DNA of 64,000 bases from Pseudomonas sp. MRSN 12121 (GTDB taxonomy: Bacteria; Pseudomonadota; Gammaproteobacteria; Pseudomonadales; Pseudomonadaceae): the NCBI RefSeq assembly GCF_000931465.1, contig NZ_CP010892.1, positions 5,355,388-5,419,387 of the forward strand. Reading direction: 5' to 3'. Position 1 is the stretch's first letter. Each line of letters opens with the position of its first letter. Below, piece after piece: positions 8,312 through 15,079 of this stretch. The notes beneath the pieces are model-generated. The model saw only the letters and a list, made by a program, of their open reading frames with translations. It did not search any database and had not been told where the DNA came from. Both the position numbers and the translations under genes were made by a program.

Positions 8312-8811
8312 ATTGCGGGAGGCGGAAAGATCTAAAACATCAGGAATAACACTCCCGCGAAGCGGGGAATTGATACGAGAGAGGCGTCGAGAGAACCTCT
8401 CGAACAGCATCGGCCGGCACTGCGGCTAGCACCCGGAGCACTGTCGATAATGACAAAGGCCTCGATCATGTCCGCGGCACCGAAACCATAGTGCGAAACG
8501 AACTAACCGAGCGTGTTCATATCGAGACTTGATCTTCACGAGGGCCATACAGCGACGATACTTCTTGAGCGGGAAAAGAGAATTTCAAGGTCGCCGAGCC
8601 ATGTCGGCCAACGGTCGCCTGGCGAGGTCGGTCCCGTTCGAGACCGAAGTGAAGTGGCTTGGCTGCAACAAGATCGGATAGTGGAGCGCAGATGCACGAC
8701 AGCAACAACCTGAGGAAACCCGCTCTTCGGGGCCAGACCCGAAGAGTCTGGCCGCGCAGGAACCACAAGCAACCGCGGCCCGGAACAGAGGGCTCGAGGC
8801 AGCGGCTGTCG
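8312..8811. other. Intergenic region between the two flp genes, no gene seen
   Basis: No credible coding sequence appears in these 500 bases on either strand; the open frames are short and lack ribosome-binding sites and family features. The stretch holds a 7-bp hairpin at 8387-8403 and the overlapping inverted repeats at 8723-8753, listed separately. It probably serves as leader or spacer between two separately promoted pilin genes. Confidence 0.6.
8723..8753 (-). promoter_or_regulatory. Two overlapping, mutually exclusive hairpins downstream of flp copy 2
   Basis: CTCTTCGGG (8723-8731) pairs perfectly with CCCGAAGAG (8738-8746). GGCCAGA (8731-8737) pairs perfectly with TCTGGCC (8747-8753). 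The arms interleave in the order A-B-A'-B' with no spacer, so only one stem can form at a time. There is no U-run beside either stem, so a simple intrinsic terminator is unlikely. It lies 58 bp after the stop codon of flp copy 2 on the transcribed strand. Confidence 0.5.
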
Positions 8812-9003
8812 TCAACAGGTCTTGCCCTGAACAGCACAACCCAGGCTGGTGATGGCAGTGCTCACATTCCCACCCAGGGTAATGAACGCTGCAACGGCTC
8901 CCAGCGTTATCAAGCCACCTGCTACGGCATATTCCACGATGGTCAAGCCTTCTTCGTCCTTGATGAATGCCAGCACCGAGGTTTTGATTGATTGCAGATT
9001 CAT
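8812..9003 (-). CDS. flp: Flp-type pilin, copy 2
   Basis: A 63-residue prepilin, MNLQSIKTSVLAFIKDEEG then LTIVEYAVAGGLITLG, differing from copy 1 mainly in the leader and in a few mature residues. The prepilin cleavage site, hydrophobic helix and C-terminal Cys pair are all kept. The ATG at 9003 follows an AGGTGG ribosome-binding site; an in-frame GTG at 9012 would put the start inside that site and is rejected. It has its own upstream boxes and is followed by a 617 bp gap before the next copy starts, so it may be transcribed as a separate unit. Confidence 0.94.
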   Translation of the reverse strand: MNLQSIKTSVLAFIKDEEGLTIVEYAVAGGLITLGAVAAFITLGGNVSTAITSLGCAVQGKTC

Positions 9004-9066
9004 CTTCTCCACCTCACACGTAAAGTTGCATTAAGGCGATCAGTAGTTGTGCCGCCTGACTGAAGC

Positions 9067-9121
9067 CTAGTCAGGGGCTATCCACCAGAGTTAGGAGTTT
9101 ATTGTCGTTTTCTAGGACTTT
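9067..9121 (-). promoter_or_regulatory. Candidate flp copy 2 promoter with two boxes 21 bp apart
   Basis: The minus strand carries AAAGTCCTAG (9112-9121) and AAACTCCTAA (9091-9100) with their TCCTA cores 21 bp apart, then CCCCTGACTAG (9067-9077) about 65 bp before the start codon. Sequence and spacing match the module upstream of flp copy 1, while the bases between the boxes differ. That pattern points to protein-binding sites kept by selection. The region also lies upstream of the divergent AraC-type gene, which could read it or be controlled from it. Confidence 0.55.
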
Positions 9122-9314
9122 TTTGCGAGGCCTGGCGGGCCGCAAAACAACGGCTAAGTTGCTGGCAGGCGCAAAAAGTATTCAAAAGGGAAGCGTTCTC
9201 ATATGGCACGAGTTTGATTCAACCGCAGCAGTGGAGCAGGCGATGCAATCACGACAACAAGGATCTGCCAGTCGATTGCTATCCCGCTGCCAGGCATAGA
9301 AGGTAATCAAGAGA

Positions 9315-10280
9315 ATGTATGACCTCTTATCCGAACTCGATCCTTGGTCCTTAAAGTCCAATGGCGATACTGACAGCGACAGCGCGACCCCAGGAAGGAA
9401 AAAGGAAATGAAACCTGAGTCGACCCAGAAACCTTCGCTTCTATGGTTCGACCTCACGCGCAATCGATCATCCGAAGAGCTGATTGCGCTGTTTCGCCCG
9501 ACCTGCGATTGCCAGGTGGCGAAAGAGGCCGTTGCTCCCGACAAGCACGCTCTTCCACCGCCAGACATGATCTGCATGCACTATGACCGCCCGGACATGC
9601 CGGGGCTCAACCTGCTGCTGGACATCAAGCACAAGCTGCCTTCCATCCCCATCGCCATGTTCACCGTGCAGCACTCCGAGGAACTCGCCGTGTGGGCCAT
9701 GCGCTCGCGGGTCTGGGAGTACATGGTGCTTCCTCTGTCGAGTGCCGAGATTCGACGCTTCCTGCACGCCATGAAGCAACTCTACGAACTGCGCCACAGC
9801 CTCAACCCCGCCAACCGGCAGATCGAGCATGGCCCGTCCCTGCCGGACAGCATCCGGCTGACCGTAGAACATCAGAAACATCAGGCGCTCAGCGACGTGC
9901 TGCTGTATATCGAGCAGAACTTCCGCGAAAGCATCGACCAGAAAGAACTGGCTAAGCGTTGTGGCATGACCACGTTTCGCTTCAGCCGCCTGTTCAAGGA
10001 AGTCCATGGCCTGGGATTCATGGACTACATCCTGAGCAAGCGCATGGATAACGCCAAGAACCTGCTCGACAACAGCCAGATGCCCATCACCAGCATCGGT
10101 TATGAAGTCGGCTTCAAGGACCCTTCCTACTTCGCCCGCGCCTTCAAGCAATTCGTGGGCGTGAGCCCCAGCGAATACCGGCAGAATTCAAGAAGTGCCG
10201 AACCGGCAGAAGAAGAGCAATCGGAACAGACGCTGTCCCAGGTGATCGACAGCCTGCCGCTGCGTATCGAAGGCCGATAA
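9315..10280 (+). CDS. AraC-family regulator with degenerate receiver domain
   Basis: A transcription regulator of up to 321 residues. The N-terminal part (about residues 40-160) has the fold pattern of a response-regulator receiver, but the phosphoacceptor position is His (MHYDRPDMPG against the usual LDxxMPxxxG). The conserved Lys before Pro is Leu (YMVLPLS). The C-terminal part (about 205-305) is a complete AraC/XylS double helix-turn-helix with IGYEVGFKDPSYFARAFKQF. The start is uncertain: the ATG at 9408 has a better GGAAGG ribosome-binding site and would give 290 residues. It is divergent from flp and upstream of the microcin-like genes, so either may be its target. Confidence 0.85.
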   Translation: MYDLLSELDPWSLKSNGDTDSDSATPGRKKEMKPESTQKPSLLWFDLTRNRSSEELIALFRPTCDCQVAKEAVAPDKHALPPPDMICMHYDRPDMPGLNLLLDIKHKLPSIPIAMFTVQHSEELAVWAMRSRVWEYMVLPLSSAEIRRFLHAMKQLYELRHSLNPANRQIEHGPSLPDSIRLTVEHQKHQALSDVLLYIEQNFRESIDQKELAKRCGMTTFRFSRLFKEVHGLGFMDYILSKRMDNAKNLLDNSQMPITSIGYEVGFKDPSYFARAFKQFVGVSPSEYRQNSRSAEPAEEEQSEQTLSQVIDSLPLRIEGR

Positions 10281-10337
10281 GCGCACAGCGCCGACTGTGA
10301 CAGCCGGAATGGGAAACGCCGGACTGACCTGCGGCGC

Positions 10338-10354
10338 GGTTCCCCCCGGGAACC
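10338..10354. terminator. GC-rich hairpin after the AraC-type gene
   Basis: GGTTCCC and GGGAACC form a perfect 7-bp stem with a CCC loop, 58 bp after the stop codon of the regulator. No T-run follows, so it is at best a weak or factor-dependent terminator. The DNA becomes much more AT-rich just beyond it, where the microcin-like region begins. Confidence 0.35.
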
Positions 10355-10564
10355 CGAGCGAAACAAAATCCGCGGGGTTTTCCTCAGCCGATCTTCCTCG
10401 ATAAATCAATAAATAAAGTATGGGATAACACACTCCATCAGATTAAGGATGACGGCATCTCAGTCTTTTCTGATTTCGTCATGGATATTTTTTACGCAAT
10501 CATTTACATCGAATGCAGTTGCATCGCATTCAACTCGCAATTACCCAATACAGTGAGAGTATTC

Positions 10565-10765
10565 ATGAAAGAATTGAACGAAATGGAAATCGGATATATC
10601 AGTGGTGCTGCTAATGAGTTGTCACCGAAAACACTGGAGTTCGACTTCGATAAGCTAGTGGGTGTCATGCCAACCGTTCCTCCAAAAGACTGCATATTCT
10701 GGAGGCCCGTCACCCAAGGGGCGCTTGAAGGGCGTCCAGGCATTCCTCCCTCCTGGTGGCGCTGA
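10565..10765 (+). CDS. Microcin-like precursor peptide 1
   Basis: A 66-residue peptide not recognised by name. The first 15 residues, MKELNEMEIGYISGA, match double-glycine-type leaders that C39 peptidases cut after GG, GA or GS, and mirror the leader of the next gene. The predicted 51-residue core is not Gly-rich: it is acidic near its start (LEFDFDKL), has one Cys, several Pro residues and ends PPSWWR. An in-frame ATG at 10481 would bury the leader and is rejected. The gene lies 92 bp before precursor 2 and upstream of a C39 exporter. The role could be a bacteriocin, partner peptide or signal; this is inference. Confidence 0.7.
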   Translation: MKELNEMEIGYISGAANELSPKTLEFDFDKLVGVMPTVPPKDCIFWRPVTQGALEGRPGIPPSWWR

Positions 10766-10857
10766 TACTCAATCCTCACCTTGAAGCTTTCCTAGAGCAT
10801 GGGAAACCCTCAAGTAGTTCATATCCCCCTACTTTCCTTCTAAAAAAGGTAGAACAG

Positions 10858-11163
10858 ATGAAAGAACTAACCAGCAGTGAGATTGAAGCTGTTTCCGGCG
10901 CACTCTCGTTACAGGAGTCGATCGCCGGCAGTGCGATCGGCGCCATTGGAGGTAGCTGGGTCGGCGCCATCGCCGGCGGCAAATTCGGTGCAAATGCCGG
11001 CGGCTGGATCGTCGGCGGTATCTCCGCCGGTGTCGGCATGCTCTACGGAACGGTTCTCGGCGGTCTCGGCGGTTTAATCGGCGGCGCCTTTGTAGGTCCT
11101 GACCGTGCCGTCGACATTGCGATTGAAGCAGGCCGTATCCTGTTCGGCAGGTCGAAGGCCTGA
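10858..11163 (+). CDS. Microcin-like precursor peptide 2, Gly-rich colicin V type
   Basis: A 101-residue precursor. The leader MKELTSSEIEAVSGA is 15 residues long and fits the class II microcin/bacteriocin pattern for C39 cleavage. The 86-residue core has 24 Gly residues, many as GxxxG or GG pairs (AIGGSWVGAIAGG), no Cys, and an amphipathic tail RAVDIAIEAGRILFG. Such cores insert into inner membranes in microcin V-like toxins. The ATG at 10858 has an AAAAAGG ribosome-binding site 8 bp upstream. A terminator follows at 11175. Export genes for a matching peptidase-transporter lie 470 bp downstream. Confidence 0.85.
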   Translation: MKELTSSEIEAVSGALSLQESIAGSAIGAIGGSWVGAIAGGKFGANAGGWIVGGISAGVGMLYGTVLGGLGGLIGGAFVGPDRAVDIAIEAGRILFGRSKA

Positions 11164-11174
11164 TCTACCCCTGC

Positions 11175-11203
11175 GCGTCTACCCAGCTATAACGGGTAGA
11201 CGC
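11175..11203 (+). terminator. Rho-independent terminator after precursor 2
   Basis: GCGTCTACCC (11175-11184) and GGGTAGACGC (11194-11203) form a perfect 10-bp stem with a 9-base loop, followed by a T-rich tract (TTCATCTTTTCG). It lies 12 bp after the stop codon. It would end or reduce transcription between the peptide genes and the export operon, which favours high expression of the peptides. Confidence 0.75.
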
Positions 11204-11636
11204 CTTCATCTTTTCGCCATAACAAATCATCGTTACCAAGATCGTGATCAATACATAATCAAGTGCGGCATAACTCAACTCACGGATCACAACTTATAAA
11301 AGACCACTTCCAACCGAGATATCGTGAGGCATCGAAAAACAAAAGCCGGCAGTACTTCTAAAATACGTCCCCCTGGCATAAGAAACCAAAAGCAAAAACT
11401 ATCCAGATCCCACTCCACTATATAAAACCAATATGGACACCACCCTAGGCCAAAGGCATTAAAGCTCTCCTACCAACTAACCAGTGCAACAGGAAAACAA
11501 TTCCTTAACAGAGCGTCTGCCAACTACACAACCCTCTTACAGAAACAACCCCACTGACTGATAACAACCCTAAATGCATATTCTCGCCTCCTCATAACCA
11601 CCGAACTCACATGCTCAATGACAGGATGTTCCCCCG
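11204..11636. other. AT-rich gap between microcin-like genes and exporter; no clear gene
   Basis: This 433-base stretch is far more AT-rich than its surroundings. No plus-strand frame is long enough for a gene. On the minus strand a 24-codon frame at 11505-11579 (MHLGLLSVSGVVSVRGLCSW...) has a perfect GAGGAGG site 7 bp before its ATG. Another frame stays open for about 60 codons (11290-11469) with many aromatic residues, but has no early start. An immunity gene would be expected near here, but none can be called. The exporter promoter probably lies in this stretch. Confidence 0.5.
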
Positions 11637-12908
11637 ATGCCCCAAATGACCTTGTTCCGCCAGGAGGCGCTCGACGCACAACATTCCGGCGGACTGGGCG
11701 AGATCATGCTGATCCGCCCCGTTTCCTTCTCGTTCCTGACGCTGCTGGCGACAGCAATGGCTTTGATGGTCATCGGATTTTTCCTGCTAGGCAGCTACAC
11801 CAAGCGCAGCACCGTCAGCGGCCAACTGGTTCCGGCCAACGGCCAGGTCAAGGTGCATGCTCCGCAACCGGGCATCGTACTGGAGAAGTTCGTCCACGAG
11901 GGCCAGAGGGTGAAACGCGGGGAACGCCTGATGATTCTCTCCAGCGAACGCTACGGCAGTGATGCAGGGCCGGTACAAGCAGGTATCAGTCGCACGCTCG
12001 AACAACGTCGTGACTCCCTGCGCGACGAGCTCGAGAAGATCCGCCGGCTACAGGCTGACGAGCGCGACAGCCTGACCAGCAAGGTGTCCAGTCTGCAACG
12101 TGAGCTCGCCACCCTCTCCGCGCAAACCGATAGCCAACAGCGCCTGCTGGCGCTGGCCAGCGATGCCGTCGAGCGTTACCAGGGGCTGATGGACAAGGGC
12201 TACATTTCCATGGACCAGTTGCAACAGCGCCAGTCCGAACTCCTCGGCCAGCGCCAGACCCTGCAAGGCCTGGAACGTGAGCGCACGTCCCTGCAACAGC
12301 AGTCCACCGAACGGCGCAACGAACTAGCAGGCTTGCCGGCACGCCAGGCGAACCAGCTCGCGGAAATCCGTCGTCAGCTCTCGACCCTGGAACAAGACCT
12401 GGCGGAAAGCGAGGCCAAACGCACGCTGCTGATCATCGCCCCGGAAACCGGGATCGCCACCGCCGTGCTCGCCGAGGTGGGCCAGACCGTGGACAGCTCA
12501 CGTCCGCTGCTGAGCATCGTGCCCGCCGACACTCCCTTGCAGGCAGAGCTCTACGCCCCGAGCAAATCCATCGGTTTCATCAAGCCGGGAGACTCGGTGC
12601 TGATCCGCTATCAGGCCTATCCGTACCAGAAGTTCGGCCAGTACCACGGCCAGGTGCAATCGATCTCCCGCACCAGCGTGTCGCCGGCCGAACTGTCCAG
12701 CATGATCGGTGGCGTGCCGGGACTGGGCCAGGACGGTGAACAGCTGTATCGCTTGCGCGTCAGCCTCGACCAACAAGCGGCCACCGCCTACGGGCAGCCT
12801 CGGCCATTGCAGAGCGGCATGCTGCTCGACGCGGACATTCTCCAAGACACCCGACATTTATATGAATGGGTGCTGGAACCGCTCTACAGCCTGACCGGCA
12901 AACTTTAG
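11637..12908 (+). CDS. HlyD/CvaA-family membrane fusion protein
   Basis: The 423-residue periplasmic adaptor of a type I secretion system. A single membrane helix at about residues 33-53 follows a short cytoplasmic tail. Then comes a lipoyl half-motif (VKVHAPQPGIVLEKFVHEGQ), a long coiled-coil hairpin at about 110-260 rich in Gln, Leu, Glu and Arg, and the second lipoyl half with IIAPETGIATAVLAEVGQTV. This layout and length match CvaA-type adaptors for bacteriocin export. The start at 11637 has only a weak ribosome-binding site; an ATG three codons later is possible. The ABC transporter gene follows 11 bp later. Confidence 0.9.
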   Translation: MPQMTLFRQEALDAQHSGGLGEIMLIRPVSFSFLTLLATAMALMVIGFFLLGSYTKRSTVSGQLVPANGQVKVHAPQPGIVLEKFVHEGQRVKRGERLMILSSERYGSDAGPVQAGISRTLEQRRDSLRDELEKIRRLQADERDSLTSKVSSLQRELATLSAQTDSQQRLLALASDAVERYQGLMDKGYISMDQLQQRQSELLGQRQTLQGLERERTSLQQQSTERRNELAGLPARQANQLAEIRRQLSTLEQDLAESEAKRTLLIIAPETGIATAVLAEVGQTVDSSRPLLSIVPADTPLQAELYAPSKSIGFIKPGDSVLIRYQAYPYQKFGQYHGQVQSISRTSVSPAELSSMIGGVPGLGQDGEQLYRLRVSLDQQAATAYGQPRPLQSGMLLDADILQDTRHLYEWVLEPLYSLTGKL

Positions 12909-12919
12909 GAAGCGCCAGC

Positions 12920-15079
12920 ATGGTATTTCTCGACAACCTCGCCCTGCGCCTGACGCGACGCCTGCCGCTGATACTGCAAACCGAAGCCACCGAATGCGGC
13001 CTGGCCTGTCTGGCGATGATTGCCGGCTACCACGGCTACCATACCAACCTGATGGAACTGCGCCGGCGCTTCAGCGTGTCGCTCAAGGGCATCGCCTTGA
13101 AGCAACTGATCCAGACCGCGCACCGCCTGCAACTGGGAACCCGCGCGGTGAAGCTGGATCTCGGCGATCTCGGCAAGCTCAAGCTGCCGTGCGTGCTGCA
13201 CTGGAATTTCAATCATTTCGTCGTACTGAAGGCGATCGATGCCCGCGGCGCCTTGCTCCACGATCCCGCTCACGGGCTGCGCCGGGTGAGCCTGGCAGAG
13301 TTCTCGCAAAGCTTCACCGGCGTCGCGGTGGAGTTCTGGCCGGACAGCGGCTTCGAGAAGCAGCAAGCGCCGCCGCGGATCAAGTTGCTGGGCATGCTGG
13401 GCAAAGTCACCGGGCTCTACCGCTCGCTGGCTCAGGTTCTGTTGCTGGCCGGCGCGCTCGAGGTGTTCTCGTTGGTCAGCCCGTTCTTCCTGCAATGGAC
13501 GATCGACAACGTCATCGTCAGCGCAGATCGCGACCTGCTCAGCACCCTGGTCATAGGCTTCGGCCTGCTGCTACTGATGCAACAGGCGGTCAGTGGGGTG
13601 CGCGCCTGGGTCATGATGCACATGAGCACCCTGCTCGGCGTGCAGTGGCAGGCCAACGTATTCAGCCACCTGCTGCGCCTGCCCATCCAGTATTTCGAGA
13701 AGCGCCATCTGGGCGACGTGGTTTCGCGCTTCGGCGCGGTGGGCAACATCCAGCAGACCCTCACTGCAGCCTTTCTCTCAGCCGTGCTGGACGGTCTGAT
13801 GACCGCCGCCACCCTGGGCATGATGCTGCTCTACAGCCCGCCGCTGGCGGCCATTGCTCTTGCCTCCATGAGTCTCTATGCCCTGGGCCGCTGGATCTGG
13901 TACCGCCCGCTGCGCAATGCCACCGAAGAGCAGATCGTGCATGCCGCACGCCAGCAGAGCCACTTCCTGGAAACAGTGCGCGGCATCCGTCCATTGAAGC
14001 TGTTCCAACGCCAGGACGAGCGCCGCGCGGTGTGGCTCGGCCTGCTGGTGGAGCAGATCAACGCCGGCCTGCGCACGCAGAAACTGCAACTGATCTATCA
14101 ACAGATGAATGGCCTGCTGTTCGGCGTGGAAAACCTGCTAGTGATCTGGCTCGGTGCGACCATGGTGATGGACGGCCAGTTCAGCGTCGGCGTACTGATG
14201 GCCTTCAACGCCTACAAGTCGCAGTTCGATGACCGCGTCGGCAGCCTGATAGACAAGTTCTTCGAACTGCGCATGCTGCAACTGCAAGGCGAGCGCCTGG
14301 CCGATATCGTCCTTCAGCCCGCGGAAAACAACCACGGCAATGTGGACCTGGACAGCCTCGACGAACGCGAAGCGGGCATCGAGATACAGGGCCTGCGCTA
14401 CCGTTACTCGGACCAGGAGCCGTGGGTGCTCGACGGCGTCGACCTACGGATCGGCGCAGGTGAATCAGTGGCCATCGTAGGCCCTTCGGGCTGCGGCAAG
14501 AGCACCCTGTTCAACGTTCTGCTCGGCATCCTGCCGGCCAATGAAGGGCAGGTTCGCGTGGCCGGACTGGAACTCTCGCAACTGGGCCTGGACGGGCTGC
14601 GCGAGTTGGTTGCCACGGTCTTGCAGGACGATGTGCTGTTTGCCGGCTCGCTCAGCGAAAACATCGGTTTCTTCGACCCGCAGGTGGACATGCCGTGGCT
14701 GATCCAATGCGCGCAGATGGCCGCTATCCATGACGACATCCAGGCCATGCCGATGGGCTACAACACCCTGGTCGGCGAGATGGGCACGGTGCTTTCCGGT
14801 GGCCAGAAACAGCGGGTCATGCTGGCCCGGGCGTTGTACAAGAAACCGAAAGTCCTCTTTCTCGACGAGGCGACGAGCCACCTCGATGTCCATTGCGAAC
14901 AGCGGGTGAATGCCGCCATCCGTGCGCTGCGCATCACCCGCATCATGGTCGCCCACCGTCCAGAGACCATTGCCTCTGCGGATCGGGTCGTGGTCCTCGG
15001 CCAAGGCAAGATAGTGCTGGACGAAACCGCCGAGAGCCTGGCCGAACGCCAGGCCATGACTACGCAAGGGCAAGCCTGA
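12920..15079 (+). CDS. Peptidase-containing ABC transporter (C39 domain, CvaB-like)
   Basis: A 719-residue bacteriocin exporter that cleaves leaders and transports the peptide. The N-terminal C39 peptidase domain (1-130) has the complete catalytic set: Gln20 and Cys26 in LQTEATECGLACLAMI, His99 in NFNHFVVL and Asp115 in HDPAHG. A six-helix membrane domain covers about 160-430. The nucleotide-binding domain has Walker A GPSGCGKST near 521, signature LSGGQKQR and Walker B VLFLDEATSHLD. The start at 12920 follows a TTTAGGA site. The stop overlaps the next gene's ATG by one base. The intact triad implies real leader processing. Confidence 0.95.
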   Translation: MVFLDNLALRLTRRLPLILQTEATECGLACLAMIAGYHGYHTNLMELRRRFSVSLKGIALKQLIQTAHRLQLGTRAVKLDLGDLGKLKLPCVLHWNFNHFVVLKAIDARGALLHDPAHGLRRVSLAEFSQSFTGVAVEFWPDSGFEKQQAPPRIKLLGMLGKVTGLYRSLAQVLLLAGALEVFSLVSPFFLQWTIDNVIVSADRDLLSTLVIGFGLLLLMQQAVSGVRAWVMMHMSTLLGVQWQANVFSHLLRLPIQYFEKRHLGDVVSRFGAVGNIQQTLTAAFLSAVLDGLMTAATLGMMLLYSPPLAAIALASMSLYALGRWIWYRPLRNATEEQIVHAARQQSHFLETVRGIRPLKLFQRQDERRAVWLGLLVEQINAGLRTQKLQLIYQQMNGLLFGVENLLVIWLGATMVMDGQFSVGVLMAFNAYKSQFDDRVGSLIDKFFELRMLQLQGERLADIVLQPAENNHGNVDLDSLDEREAGIEIQGLRYRYSDQEPWVLDGVDLRIGAGESVAIVGPSGCGKSTLFNVLLGILPANEGQVRVAGLELSQLGLDGLRELVATVLQDDVLFAGSLSENIGFFDPQVDMPWLIQCAQMAAIHDDIQAMPMGYNTLVGEMGTVLSGGQKQRVMLARALYKKPKVLFLDEATSHLDVHCEQRVNAAIRALRITRIMVAHRPETIASADRVVVLGQGKIVLDETAESLAERQAMTTQGQA

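Noticed and set aside
8723..8753. H-type pseudoknot at the interleaved repeats
   Set aside because: With zero-length loops the two stems cannot form together, so mutually exclusive hairpins are the more reasonable reading.
10380..10560. Fur-box search upstream of the microcin-like genes
   Set aside because: Iron control is common for enterobacterial microcins, but no 19-bp Fur-like palindrome is visible here.
10481..10564. Upstream start for microcin-like peptide 1
   Set aside because: It would place 28 residues before the MKEL leader and prevent recognition by a C39 peptidase. The ATG at 10565 gives a leader of the same length as the neighbour's.
11443..11472. TCCTA-like boxes upstream of the export operon
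   Set aside because: CCCTA and TCCTA cores here are 25 bp apart, not 21, and lack the AAA lead. They do not match the flp module well enough.
11618..11962. Open frame overlapping the start of the adaptor gene
   Set aside because: It is out of frame with the CvaA-like protein and reads as Pro/Arg/Thr-rich low-complexity sequence.
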